From Perognathus longimembris pacificus (Eukaryota; Chordata; Mammalia; Rodentia; Heteromyidae), in NCBI RefSeq assembly GCF_023159225.1, contig NC_063172.1, positions 63,298,828 to 63,362,827 on the forward strand: a stretch of 64,000 bases of DNA. Reading direction: 5' to 3'. A model generated the notes under the pieces. It had not been told where the DNA came from, did not search any database, and worked only from the letters and a program-made list of their open reading frames with translations. Below, piece after piece: positions 11,642 to 22,663 of this stretch. Position 1 is the first letter of the stretch, and every line of letters begins with the position of its first letter. Made by a program: the position numbers and the translations under genes.

Positions 11642-11841
11642 AAAAGTCAGCTTAGTATAAAGTATGTGCACTGCCTAAAATGAACAAGGATACTTGTCTA
11701 CTGGGTTTAGAAATAGGAAGCAACTTCACATTATAAAACTCCTTTTGCTTTCTAGTTATAAATTGAGAAATGCATATTTGTATATTTTATAAAATATTAG
11801 AAGGTACTCATTCATAGTTCTTTTGTCATTAAAGAATTTAT

Positions 11842-11925
11842 GCAGTGTTGAAGATTCGCCTCAGTGGTAGAGCACTTGGCTAGTTCAAATAAATCCTGGA
11901 TTTGATCTCCAGCACCAAAGGAAAC
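11842..11925 (+). mobile_element. ID-like monomer fragment
   Basis: CCTCAGTGGTAGAGCACTTGG followed by a diverged B-box and CTCCAGCACCAAAGG resembles a single ID-type unit without the Geo arm. Confidence 0.65.
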
Positions 11926-11929
11926 AAAC

Positions 11930-12595
11930 CAGAGATTAAACAATATGAACATATTTTGTTTCTAAATTGTATTTAGTAGACTTGTAGTGAATATTTACCA
12001 TTTATAACATTTCCTTATTTGTGAACTGTTACAGTCATTACTTGTATACATCTTTATATTCAAGTACAATTACATTCTACTGTCAGTGTCCATAAATTCC
12101 ATATTTGTGGATTTAGCCAGCCTCCGGTTGAAAATGTTCAGGTACATTATTTTGCCTTTTGTTCTCCAAACAACGCAATATAACAACCATTTCATAGCAT
12201 TTTCATCATTAATAAGTAAATAATAAGGTATTATAACTACTCGAGGTATGTGTGGCTCAAGTTGTAAAGTGCCAAACTTGAACAAGATATTATAACTAAT
12301 CTAAAGATGACTTAGCGTGTGTATAGGCATATGTAACTTGGTTCAGTGCAAATATTGCAGCGTACAAAATATGTATTTATCTATTATACATATGAAATAT
12401 GAACATCTTTGGATTTTGGTACCCACGGGGTACCTGGAACCAATCCCCTCCTCCCAGATACTAAAGAATGGTATTCATTAGAATAAAGTCCCTTGAGATG
12501 AAAGCATTGAAATAACGAAAATTCAGAGTAGAAACTATGATACATTTCAAGTGGCTATTCTTTGTGATATCACTCTTATCAAAGAAAAATAAAGT
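11930..12595. other. Unassigned AT-rich sequence
   Basis: No gene was recognised. A 40-base piece at 12245-12285 resembles the Geo A-box region (GTGTGGCTCAAGTTGTAAAG). Confidence 0.4.
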
Positions 12596-12599
12596 CATT

Positions 12600-12925
12600 T
12601 CAGATGCAGTGGTTCAAGTCTACAGTCCTACCTCATTGAGAAGAAGAGATCAGGGATCAAGGCTCAAAGACAGCTCAGACGGAAAGTTTATGAGACACCA
12701 TCTCAACCAATGGCTGGGCACAGTAATGTGTGTCTGTCATCCTGTGACACAGAGAGAGGGCCTTGAGTAAGAAGAGCGAAGCCAGGCAAGCCTGAGCAAA
12801 AGGTGAAACCCTACTGCACAAACAGACAAAGCAGAAAGGGGCAGAAGGCATGGTTCAAGTGGCAGAGCACCTTCCTGGCGAGCGTGAGCCCTGAGTTCAA
12901 TTCCTAGTGCCACCCCCCCCAAAAA
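12600..12925 (+). mobile_element. B1/ID-type composite SINE, diverged
   Basis: A B1-like portion (GGGATCAAGGCTCAAAG, CATCTCAACC) is followed by a second unit with GGTTCAAGTGGCAGAGCACC and GAGTTCAATTCCTAGTGCCA, ending in a C8/A tail. The right unit ends GTGCCACC rather than ACTGGCA, so it is not the Geo arm. Confidence 0.65.
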
Positions 12926-12985
12926 AAAAACCCTAAAAATTAAAGTAAGCTATTCTATGGTAGCAGCTATCAAGAAATCCACCTC

Positions 12986-13197
12986 GGGCTGGGAGTATGG
13001 CTTAGTGGTAGAGTGCTTGCCTTGCATACATGAAGCCCTGGGTTCGATTCCTCAGCACCACATATACAGAAAAAGCCAGAAGCGGCACTGTGACTCAAGT
13101 GGTAGAGTGCTAGCTTTGAGCAAAAAAGGCCAAGGACAGTGCTAAGGCCCAGAATTCAAGCCCTAGGACTGGCAAAAAAAGAAAGAAAGAAAGAAAA
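12986..13197 (+). mobile_element. IDL-Geo SINE with perfect target-site duplication
   Basis: A sense copy ending in a GAAA-rich tail. The 14-base duplication AAGAAATCCACCTC occurs at 12972-12985 and 13198-13211, which supports a recent single insertion. Confidence 0.95.
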
Positions 13198-13214
13198 AAG
13201 AAATCCACCTCTCT

Positions 13215-13660
13215 TTTGATCTTTAAGTTGATTTAAACTTTCTGATAAAAAAAAAATCTGGAGTGGCCAGCTCTCTGGAGCAGGCCCCCTGAGGTAGTGG
13301 GGAGCAGGAGTGAGGTTTACTTGGGTATGCACGCAGAAACACATCTCTCAGGAGCCAAGGGGGGTGAGCATGGGCAGAGGACACCGACCTGAGATCCGGC
13401 AGCTGGATACTCCGTCAACGCCACGGTCGTCCTAGGAGCTGCCTCACCCATTGTCTGTGGTAGTAGCTGTGATCTGAGCAGCCAACAGCGTGGACAGCTT
13501 TGGAACTAAATGCATCAATCCCAAAAGAAGGCGGGGGGAACTACACTGCCAACCACAGAATCATCTCTTCTTTTTTTTTCTTTTCCAACGAACGCACTGA
13601 TAACATCGAAGCAATAAGTTAATTTCTGTGCTTTAACACAACCTGAACTGTGGATTTTCT
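13215..13660. other. Unassigned, moderately GC-rich sequence
   Basis: No gene or repeat family is recognised. Bases 13370-13440 contain several CpGs, but no supported open frame. Confidence 0.35.
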
Positions 13661-13680
13661 GTGCTGTCAGCTGCATATGG

Positions 13681-13905
13681 GGACATTCTTTTTTTTTTTT
13701 TTTTTTTTTTTTTTGCCATCCCTGGAGCTTGCCTCAGGGCCTAAGTACTGTCCCTGGCTTCATTTTACTCAAGGCTAGCACTCTGCCACTTGAGCCACAG
13801 CGCCACTTCTGGCCGTTTTCTATATATGTAGTGCTGGGGAATCGAACCCGGGTCTTCATGTATACAAGGCAAGCACTCTTGCCACTAGGCCATATTCCCA
13901 GCCCT
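13681..13905 (-). mobile_element. IDL-Geo SINE with perfect target-site duplication
   Basis: An antisense copy with a 24-base T tract. The duplication TGTCAGCTGCATATGG lies at 13665-13680 and 13906-13921. Confidence 0.94.
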
Positions 13906-14079
13906 TGTCAGCTGCATATGGACTTACATGTGTTGCCCAAAAATTCGGGGATCTGATGTCTGTCAACTGTTCGGAAAAAAATTGCAGCTGACAGAAAGTT
14001 ATTATCTCTCCAAGAAGACAAATGCTCCAAAGAGGTAAATTCAAGGTGAGATTCAGGTTCTCCGTCATTTTTGTTATGA

Positions 14080-14303
14080 CAGAATTTGAATTCAGGGCAT
14101 TGTATTTTCTGTGCTTGTTTGCATGGCTGGCACTCCATTGCTTGAGCTAAGCCTTGCTTTCTGCTGGTTATTTTGGACATGGAATCTAGCAAACTTTTTT
14201 TTTTTTTTTTTTGGCCTGGACTGGCTGTCTTCAAACTAACATCCCAGAGAGCTCAATCCCCTGAGCAGCTAGGATTTTAGGCATGAGCCACTCATACCTG
14301 GTT
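14080..14303 (-). mobile_element. B1-like/Geo dimeric SINE, diverged
   Basis: An antisense Geo-like arm (TTTGAATTCAGGGCATTG, CTTGAGCTAAGCC) is followed by an internal T18 tract and a B1-like head. Confidence 0.65.
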
Positions 14304-14819
14304 GCTCCTTAAATTTTTGTAAGTGTATCTTTGCTAAGCATATGCAGGCTCCAAAATTCCACTGTACATAGCACGGAGCATGGGCTCAGAAACTCCAGTC
14401 TGCAAAGTGAGGCGGCCCTCATAGGGTTTTCAGTTTTATTCAGTCAGTCTAAGAGGAAGTCATAAAGACATGTGATTAGTGAACTGTATGGCAGAAGGAG
14501 ATGAGCCAGTCAACTCCATTAGTCTCAGAAGATTTAGACTTGCTAAACATTGCACCACGGAGCTGTGGAGCTGGTGAAATGAAGTCCTCATTATGCTGTT
14601 GTTAAATTTCTTTTCTAGAGTCCACATGATTTTAGAGAAATGCTGCTGTTTTTCCTGATGTTTGGGTTCTGTATTTCGCTCTTGTGACAGCCTAGAGCAT
14701 GATGGATTTTTCAAACAAAACTTACCCTTTTTGCAATTACATCAAATTTACCTTTTGCAATTGAGCTCAACATTCTCCTATTACAAACTGGCTTGTTTAC
14801 TCACTTATTTACTTACTCT

Positions 14820-14935
14820 CTCATTCGTTTAGTTACAGGCAATGCCTTGCTCTATCTAGCCTACGGCTGGCCTTGAACACACAGTTTTGCTTAGGCTCCC
14901 GAGTGTTGCAATTACAAATACATGCCTCCAGGCCC
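14820..14935 (-). mobile_element. B1-like SINE fragment
   Basis: Antisense B1: CCTTGCTCTATCTAGCC, GGCTGGCCTTGAACACACAG, and an end near GCCTCCAGGCCC. Confidence 0.65.
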
Positions 14936-15060
14936 ACTAAGCAACTTTGTTATGTTCTTATAAATTAATCCAAAATGTCACCCTTCTTCGAATCTCCAAA
15001 ATTAGAATGTTCTAAATTACTATCCAGCCTTCTCTGTAACATCTCTCCTGTTTTTAGCTT

Positions 15061-15262
15061 TTTTTTTTTTTGCCAGTCCTGGGACTTGAACTCAGGGCCT
15101 GAGCACTGACCCTGGCTTCTTTTTGCTCAAGGCTAGCACTCTACCACTTGAGCCACAGCGCCACTTCTGGCCTTTTCTATATATGTGGTGCTGAGGAATC
15201 GAACCCAGGGCTTCATGTATACGAGGCAAGCACTCTACCACTAGGCCATGTTCCCAGCCCCT
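15061..15262 (-). mobile_element. IDL-Geo SINE with target-site duplication
   Basis: A well-preserved antisense copy. The sequence TGTTTTTAGCTTTT is found at 15049-15062 (merging with the T tract) and at 15263-15276. Confidence 0.93.
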
Positions 15263-15328
15263 TGTTTTTAGCTTTTTAAATTTATTTTTTATTCAATCAA
15301 AATGCAAACACAGTAAGCCTCCGACTCC

Positions 15329-15376
15329 TTGAAATACTTATCATAAATACCTATCATGAAATACCTATCATAAAGT
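15329..15376 (+). repeat. Short imperfect tandem repeat
   Basis: Three copies of a unit close to AAATACCTATCATG follow one another. Confidence 0.8.
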
Positions 15377-15379
15377 CGG

Positions 15380-16225
15380 TTAAGGAGGTATTATCGATTT
15401 ATAGAAAACCAAAGCTCAATGTCTCAGCTCAATTTCAGTTTAGTATCATACTGGGTAATCCAATTTCAGCTCCTAATCCCGTACAATAATTGGATGATTA
15501 CATGTTTCTCCAAGTGAGATCTTTTATTAGAACCTATCATAATTTTCCCTTTCCATCCCAGTCCCTTACCACATCCCACTGATCAGCATTAGCCCAATAC
15601 TGGGGAAACCACCTTGTGCTCTTCTTCTTTCACAGAGACGCCTGCAGTACTTTCCGTGGGTCCGGTGGGCAGCGGCAGAGGGCGGTGGAGAGACGCACCC
15701 CAGTCCCGGCTGTGGTCAGATTACAGCTCGAAGCCCGGTTGGCATGTGCTCAGTGCGTGCGGAGCTGCTGGGTGCTCCCTGGGCCCTTGCGGGTGCGGTA
15801 TGGTGCCTCTGTGTCAGGCCCCCTTTTTCTTTGAGAGTCAGTTGTTCTAGGATGGGGAAGTGCAACCGCTTTCTCTTGGTGCTCCCGGCTGCTGTCATGA
15901 AGTACCATCCACCAGGGTGCTTGTAAACAACAGAAACTCACTTCTGAGAGCAAGGGACCCCTGGAATTGAGCCCTAGAGAGGAGCCACTTCTGGGGTGCA
16001 GAATGGGCAACAGGTGCTCTTGCAGGATGGATGTGAAAGTCGTGTCTGCGTAAACTTTTCAGGTGGACACTGATCCCATTCGTGAGGTCCACGCCCAGTA
16101 AATGAGTTGCCTCCCAAAAGGTTGCCCTCCAGAAACCATGGGAGGACTTCAGCACAGGAATTTGGGGTGAGGAACACATTCAGTCCATTGTGATGGCAAT
16201 AGCTCCCCTCCTATCCCTGCTGCCC
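15380..16225. other. Unassigned sequence with a GC-rich block
   Basis: Bases 15640-15800 are GC-rich with several CpGs and overlapping open frames on both strands. The frames lack recognisable domains and look compositional. No splice-bounded exon is evident. Confidence 0.35.
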
Positions 16226-16239
16226 CTTGAACTCAAGGA

Positions 16240-16430
16240 CTCATGGGTTATCTTTCTTGCAGCGGTGCTCTACCTCTTACTGCATTATACCATGACTGCA
16301 GCCTGGCTTTTTGCTGAGTAAGTGAAGATGGAGTCAAGCGCAGTTTTCTGCCTTGTCTTTGAACTTTGATCCTCCAGCTGTCAGCCTCCTACCTGGCTTG
16401 AATTACAGGCCTAAGACACCAGAACTCTGC
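16240..16430 (-). mobile_element. Old composite SINE fragment
   Basis: The order of weak matches (GCGGTGCTCTACC, then GATCCTCCAGCTGTCAGCCT) fits an antisense dimeric SINE that has diverged extensively. Confidence 0.5.
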
Positions 16431-17315
16431 TTCCATGAAAATCTCTAACATCTCCTACCTATCCCCGAGTTCTGTCAAGTTTTTCTTCAAACTAAGGATC
16501 TATTGTTGCCAATGCCTGTTTGGTTTGTTGTTTTTGCTTCATTTTTTCACCTTTTTTCCATGACCTTCAGCTCCTGAAGGACACACAGTAGCAGTCTCTT
16601 CCTTGTCTCTTTTTTCCATTTGTATCTACCCTTCCCCCATCATGGGGGAGAGGGGGAGAGTGAACTTCGTTCTCAAAAAATACTTCCACAGTTTTGGGAT
16701 TGGCTTCAGGCATAGGGAAATGAGAGGTCTAAATTTGAAAAAAAAATAAATCCAGGTTTTACAGTTGTTTTAATTGTAAGAGATGCCTAAGATTCTTATA
16801 ACTTTTAAAATGGAGATATAGAGGCCAAAAACAGGATCTCTAGAGCAAAAACTATATAATGAAATAATTTTCAAATAAAATGGGCAGGTTGCATAATCAA
16901 AATCATTTATTGTCCAAATGAGGATAGCCCAACTGAGTAATTTATTCAGTGATATTATATATACACTATATTATAAAATGTACATTCATTCATAGCATAA
17001 AAATAAACAATTTAAAATAATTTTATTTTCCCTTATTAATGCTATAAAAATCCTTTTAATCCTGTTAGAAGTACTTTGGTTTCATGCTTAGTGGAGCTAA
17101 GACAATCTACATAATATTTTTTGTTTTAAATTTCAAGTTATGACTTATTTATATAATCCATAAATTGTAACTTCAGAGAGTTTTGATTTCTTTTCTTTTT
17201 GCCCTACCTCTCTGTTGTGATACTTGGCCTGAAAAAAACAAAATTATACCTTACAAAAGATATAGAGTCAGTACTGACTTTCAGTTCAAATATATGCCTG
17301 TTCAAAAAGTTTTGT
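16431..17315. other. Unassigned AT-rich sequence
   Basis: No gene, SINE or splice-flanked exon was recognised. Confidence 0.4.
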
Positions 17316-17319
17316 TGAG

Positions 17320-17390
17320 TATCAGTGTTAGAGCTCAGTGATAGGGCATCTGTTTAGTGTGTGCAAAGCTCTGGCTTCAATGTCCAACAC
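17320..17390 (+). mobile_element. ID-like monomer fragment
   Basis: AGAGCTCAGTGATAGGGCAT and GGCTTCAATGTCCAACACAC correspond to the A- and B-box ends of an ID unit. Confidence 0.6.
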
Positions 17391-17485
17391 ACAAATACCA
17401 TCACACCCACAGACACATACAAGATGGCAGTAAATTTCAACCTTCTTTACTGTAAACTAAGGTATTGACAGGTAATTAGAAACTG

Positions 17486-17720
17486 CTAGCCATTGCTGGT
17501 GGCTCATGCCTATAATCCTAGCTGCTCAAAAATTTGAGTTCTGAAGTTCAAACATAGCTGGAGCAGACAAATCTGTAAGATTTTTATCTCCAATTAACAA
17601 GCAAAAATCTGCAACAGAAAATATGGATCAAGTTGTAGAGAGGCAGCCATGAGTTAAAAAAAAAAAAATCTGAGTAAGAACGGGAAGTTCTGAGCTCAAG
17701 TTCCAATGCTGGTACAAAAG
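17486..17720 (+). mobile_element. B1-like/Geo dimeric SINE, diverged
   Basis: The head GGTGGCTCATGCCTATAATC and spacer TTTATCTCCAATTAACAAGC are followed by a heavily altered Geo arm with an internal A13 run. Confidence 0.72.
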
Positions 17721-17885
17721 AAATTAAAAGAAAGAAAAAAGCAAAAAAGGACAGGAAATGTCAGAACAGGAAAGAATCAAAAAGAAAAGAAATGAAGAAG
17801 GGAAAAGAAAAAGAAAGAAAAAGTACCTGAAAGTCTTAAAAGTATTTAAATCCTGTTGTAAAGTTTTATTTTGAAATGGAACGCT

Positions 17886-18178
17886 GGAGCTGGAAGGTGG
17901 CTTAGTGGTAGAGTGCTTGCCTAGCAGGCATGAAGCCCTGGGTTCGATTCCCCAGCACCACATAAACAGAAAAAGCCAGAAGTGGCGCTGTGGCTTAAGT
18001 GGCAGAGTGGTAGCCTTGAACAAAAGAAGCTCAGAGACAGTGCTCAGGCCCTGAGTTCAAGCCCCAAGACTGGCAAAAAAAAAAAAAGAAAACAAAAAAC
18101 TACGTATGAAACTGTTAACCTTCTGTGCATCATTTTGACAATAAATGAATCAATAAAAAAAGAAAAAACAAACAAATA
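17886..18178 (+). mobile_element. IDL-Geo SINE joined to a ~78-base L1 3' end (possible chimera)
   Basis: An IDL-Geo copy (17886-18090) with its A-rich tail is followed directly by the terminal L1 3' UTR (TACGTATGAAACTGTTAACC at 18101, through TTTTGACAATAAATG) and a second A-rich tail. Short flanking sequences 17874-17885 and 18179-18190 match at 10 of 12 bases and enclose both parts. This could be one retrotransposed chimeric cDNA; the alternative is a SINE landing beside a small L1 stub. Confidence 0.8.
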
Positions 18179-18189
18179 AAATGGGACAC

Positions 18190-18590
18190 TTTAAAATGAG
18201 TTAGAAAAGTTTGATTGTAGATATAGATATATGTATATTTCAAAAGCAAAAAATATAATGATTTCTAAGCATTTTTGTCAAAAAAATTTGTTCTTTACAA
18301 AATAAAAGCTATTTTTTCTATGTACTACTACAATGCCACTTGCAATGGCAGATTAAGCATGTTTTGAAATATCCACTAGGTGGAGTAATTGTAATGATCA
18401 CATGAACATAAGGTAGGTCAACAAAGTTGGAATGCTTTGTTTCTTAACTTTTTGTTTAGGTTAGTTTTATACACAATGTATAAAATTTTAATCCCAATGT
18501 ACACTAGATGCACAAGTTAGAACAAATCTGTAAAATGATTTTAAAAGATGAAGAAGGGAATGGAAAGGCATGGAAAAAATTACATTAAGC
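18190..18590. other. Unassigned AT-rich sequence
   Basis: Nothing recognised beyond AT-rich background. Confidence 0.4.
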
Positions 18591-19420
18591 TAAGTAACCC
18601 AGAGCCAAACAAACAGAGGGTGCATGGTTTCCCTCATTTGTAGACTGTACCTATGAATCTACAAGTAAACACAATGGATAGTAAAAGACAAAAAAAATAT
18701 GCTTGGACATGATAAATTAAACATTGACATAGTGAAACCAAGAGGATAGTCTTAGGAAAAGATCACAAAGGCTCAACATATGATCATATAAAATGATGTC
18801 TATTGAGATGAACTCCAAGAAAGGGAAACAAGAGGTTTTTTTATTTTGCTTTTTTGATTTTTCTCTTTGTTTTTTGTTTTGTCACTGTTTTTGATTTCTG
18901 TCCTTTTTGTCTTATATGTAAGCTTATCTTTTGGGGGGAGGGGAGGGGAAGCACAGAAAGAGTGGGAAAAGGGTGAACGAATGCAGCAATGATACTCATT
19001 AGAAGCTCTGTTGAAAATGAACTACACAACTTGGCGGGGAGGGGTTTCGGTGAGAAAATTTGAGAGTGCAGGAGGGAAGAGGTGACACTATTCAAAATGA
19101 AATGCAGGGCTGGGGATATGGCCTAGTGGCAAGAGTGCTTGCCTCGTATACATGAAGCCCTGGGTTCGATTCCTCAGCACCACATATATAGAAAAGGCCA
19201 GAAGTGGCGCTGTGGCTCAAGTGGCAGAGTGCTAGCCTTGAGCAAAAAGAAGCCAGGGACAGTGCTCAGGCCCTGAGTCCAAGGCCCAGGACTGGCCAAA
19301 AAGAAAAAAAAAGAAATAAAAAGAACTCAAAAAGAAATGCACTCAGTACCTGACTTGTGTAACTGTGGCCCCTCGGTACACCACCTTTATAGTAAACATA
19401 TATCGTTTCTGAAACATGAA
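18590..19420 (+). mobile_element. Old L1 3' UTR fragment, split by a SINE
   Basis: Segments such as TTGAAAATGAACTACACAAC and the terminal CCTCGGTACACCACCTTTAT are shared with the copy at 34400-34835. An IDL-Geo at 19107 interrupts it near its 3' end. No ORF2 coding text is visible. Confidence 0.65.
19107..19326 (+). mobile_element. IDL-Geo SINE inserted in the L1 3' UTR
   Basis: A full sense copy with target duplications TCAAAATGAAATGCA (19092-19106) and TCAAAAAGAAATGCA (19327-19341), 14 of 15 matching. Confidence 0.93.
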
Positions 19421-19424
19421 GAAG

Positions 19425-20700
19425 GGTGGAGGCAGGGCTCAATGACTACAGTCATTGACTACAGTGCTTTACCCAGGAAACAACTCACAGTAATTTCTAA
19501 CCCAGGACTGCCACTAAGATTTGTTAAAGAACAACAAAAAAAGTAGTAAGCATGAATCATAAAAGATAAAATGTATAAATTTGCTACAATCAAAAAATCA
19601 AAAGTTCTCGTCTTTGAAAAGCAGTACTGTGAAATGTAAAAAGGAAAGCCAAACACGGAAAGAAGAAAGCTCAAACTATAAATTTGATAAAGACCTTGTA
19701 TATGAAATATAGAAAAAGATCTTTATATGTCAGTGAGTGAGTAGAAACATGAACAACCTCATGAACAGGAAAATTGAACAGATATATTTTCCAAGAAAAA
19801 AAATATATGGCCCAAATAAGTACTTCAAAAGCTTGTCTACATCTTATAAGACGAAATGCATTTAGTCTATCTTCAAGAACACCCCCTCCCCCAAGCTATC
19901 ACAGTTCCTGTATTACTCACAATTCCAAGGTCAAATGGATTCCATGACTTAAGCAAATGCTGAGCAGTGGTCTCCTAATCTTAGCTCCCATGGGCTTGAG
20001 CATTCCTCCCTATGCAGTTCCTCCCTTTGCAGCCTACATGGCTTCTTTCTTGGGCCGCGTAGATCCATACAAAGCTGGAGGAGACCTGGCTCTTTATTAC
20101 AATTCAAACTTCCCTTCCTATCATCGGGCATCACCCTCCTAAGAGTTGCCTGAAAAGATCCTAATCATTCTGCACCTTGCCTGGCCGGCCAGACCTATTT
20201 TTGAATTCTAGGGAAAAGCCCCCCCTGCCCTCCTCATTCTTGCACTTCGCGTGCCTGCACAACCAGTATCACGCGGACACGATCAAAGCCTGCCATTAGC
20301 TCGCACCGCACTTGAACCTCTCGGAATCGTTGTGGCAGCGACTTCTGAATACCTGGGTGACTAAGCAGAGTGAAATGAATCCCTGGAGGAACAACTTCCT
20401 AGGCAGCCGTGTGAACAGGTGCCCCAGAGGTATTCTCTTCTCAGAGAAAGGTCAAATGAGGTCACTCTTTCGCACCAGTGAGAGTCTGATGGTGGGTTCG
20501 AGACCATTTCTGAGAAGTTCGCCGGGAGTCTTTCCTATTATCCTGATGAAAAAGTATTTAGTATCTCTCGCCGGTGCTGATCTCACCAGAAATCATGCTG
20601 TCAGCATGAACTCTGACAGTTCTGTTTTGTGTTTTTCCTGACCAAACTGCAAGTTTTCCAAGTCTTTCTGCTCTGCTTTTGCCCCTGATTCTCACCGTAA
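19425..20700. other. Unassigned sequence with a CpG-containing segment
   Basis: Bases 20210-20640 are richer in CpG than the surroundings, with a 109-codon plus-strand open frame at 20312-20641 that has no recognisable domain. An old LTR is possible, but I could not identify one. Confidence 0.35.
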
Positions 20701-20729
20701 ACCTGGCTCAAAACTACCATAGGCTGCTC

Positions 20730-20943
20730 AGGGGCTGGGAATATGGCCTAGTGGTAAAATGCTCACCTCGTATACATGAAGCCCTGGGTTCGACTCCTCA
20801 GCACCACATATATAGAAAACAGCCAGAAGTGGCGCTGTGGCTCAAGAGGTAGAGTGCTAGCCTTGAGCAAAAAGAAGCCAGGGACAGTGCTCAGGCCCTG
20901 AGTCCAAGACCCAGGACTGGCAGCAAAAACAGAGCAAATAAAT
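20730..20943 (+). mobile_element. IDL-Geo SINE with target-site duplication
   Basis: A sense copy. AAAACTACC[A/G]TAGGCTG occurs at 20710-20726 and 20944-20960, differing at one base. Confidence 0.93.
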
Positions 20944-20960
20944 AAAACTACCGTAGGCTG

Positions 20961-21550
20961 AATGCTGGTCTGCCTTCAAATTTCTTCTATCATAATAACT
21001 AGTCCCTTTCAATTCACTCACAAGCAAGATCTCTGAACATGGACAAAGTCTTGACAGGCTATTTGCTGGTATGTCGCATGAATAGCCTCTTCTTCATTCT
21101 CCAACTGTTTTCATTCCCATTTGCAACCATATGAATCTGGCCTTCACCATCCACATTTCTGTGAGAGTTTTGGCCTTCTCAGTTCTCACCAGGTTTCCCA
21201 TTCAGCACTGCTTATATATGCATTTTGGAATTTCTCTAGCCCACATTTCAAACATTTCTCAGTTTTCCCCATAAATCATTTCCAAGAGCTTAAGAACTAC
21301 ATGGTAAGGTTTAGTCAGAGCAACACCTCTATTCCTATGGTGCCAACTTTCTGTGTGAATCTCTTTTCTCATCACTAAGGCCAGATACCTGAGAATAACA
21401 AGAGAAGGAAGAAAGGAGGGCCTGGCAGAGCAAGCAACATAAATACTAGTGGCCAGAAAACAAAAGAGAATGTGTTGCAATAATGTTACCAATCTCTAGT
21501 TCAAATGCATTTCTTCTCTTCCTCAATCTCTCTCATATAATGACTGTTTC
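20961..21550. other. Unassigned intergenic sequence
   Basis: No gene or repeat family recognised. Confidence 0.4.
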
Positions 21551-21559
21551 TAAAATGGT

Positions 21560-21735
21560 GAAAATTTTGCTTTTTTTGTTGTTGTTGCTGGTGATGGTGG
21601 TGGTGGTGGTGGTGTGTGTGTAGGTTTGAGACAGTGTCAGTATATAACTCAAGTTGGCCTGGAACTCTCAATCCCCCTGTCTTAGATATAACAAAATGCT
21701 GGGATTGCAAGCATGAACCACCATGCCGCCCCTTG
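21560..21735 (-). mobile_element. B1-like SINE fragment with a GGT repeat at its tail
   Basis: Antisense B1 (AGTTGGCCTGGAACTCTC, AAATGCTGGGATTGCAAGCA) is preceded by (GTT)n and (GGT)n at 21577-21620, probably expanded from its tail. Confidence 0.72.
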
Positions 21736-21810
21736 ACAGCTCTTTTTACAGATTTGTTTGTTTGCAGTCTGATTTTGAATAAAAAAGGAAAGTGTTTTAA
21801 CAAGAAAACC

Positions 21811-21890
21811 CTGAAGCTGAAGGTATGCTTCAGTGGTAGACAATTTGTCTACTATACATAAGGCCCTGACTTTGATTCTAGTATCACAAA
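21811..21890 (+). mobile_element. ID-like monomer fragment
   Basis: GGTATGCTTCAGTGGTAGAC and AAGGCCCTGACTTTGATTCT mark an ID unit without a Geo arm. Confidence 0.65.
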
Positions 21891-21957
21891 TAAGTAAGAA
21901 TATCTTTTAATTCAAATCTTTTTTTGTAACAAAATTCATTAATAGTTTAGAGGGCAC

Positions 21958-22044
21958 CTTTTTTTTTTTCTGGTCTTGAGATTGAACTCAGGGCCTGGGT
22001 GCTATCCCTGAGCTTTTTCATCTTGGGTCACAGCTCTACTTCTG

Positions 22045-22092
<48 letters not shown>

Positions 22093-22211
22093 TTAATTGG
22101 AGATAATTGTCTCATGAACTATGCTGACCAAGGAGGCTTCAAATACTGATCCTCAGATCTCAGCCTCCTAAGTAACCAGGTTTACAGGTTTGAGCCACCG
22201 GTGCCCAGCTG
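21958..22211 (-). mobile_element. B1-like/Geo dimeric SINE containing a GT microsatellite
   Basis: An antisense dimer whose middle spacer is replaced or expanded by about 21 GT units (22050-22091). Both arms are otherwise recognisable. Confidence 0.8.
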
Positions 22212-22236
22212 AAATGTTTAAGACAAAGCATGTGTG

Positions 22237-22427
22237 GGGCTGGGGATATGGCCTAGTGGCAAGAGTGCTTGCCTTGTATACATGAGGCCCTGGGTTCAAT
22301 TCCCCAGCACCACATATACAGAAAACGGCCAGAAGTGGCGCTGTGGCTCAAGTGGCAGAGTGCCAACCTTGAGCAAAAAGAAGCCAGGGACAGTGCTCTG
22401 ACCCTGAGTCCAAGGCCCAGGACTGGC

Positions 22428-22456
<29 letters not shown>
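22237..22456 (+). mobile_element. IDL-Geo SINE, first of a tandem pair
   Basis: A complete sense unit ending in an A tract of about 27 bases (22428-22454). A 17-base sequence, AAGACAAAGCATGTGTG, lies immediately upstream at 22220-22236 and is next seen only after the second unit. Confidence 0.95.
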
Positions 22457-22458
<2 letters not shown>

Positions 22459-22663
22459 GGCTGGGGATATGGCCTAGTGGCAAGAGAGCTTGCCTCATAT
22501 ACGTGAGGCCCTGGGTTCAATTCCCCAGCACCACATATACAGAAAACGGCCAGAAGTGGCACTGTGGCTCAAGTGGCAGAGTGCTAGCCTTGAGCAAAAG
22601 GAAGCCAGGGACAGTGCTCAGGCCCTGAGTTCAAGGCCCAGGACTGGCCAAAAAAAAAAAAAC
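22457..22663 (+). mobile_element. IDL-Geo SINE, second of a tandem pair
   Basis: It begins directly at the A tract of the first unit, in the same orientation, and ends with its own A tail. The duplicate AAGACAAAGCATGTGTG follows at 22664-22680. The two units are very similar but not identical. Confidence 0.95.

Noticed and set aside
22237..22663. Direct repeats considered as a CRISPR-like or tandem satellite array
   Set aside because: Only two units, each a complete retroposon with an A tail; no spacer structure.
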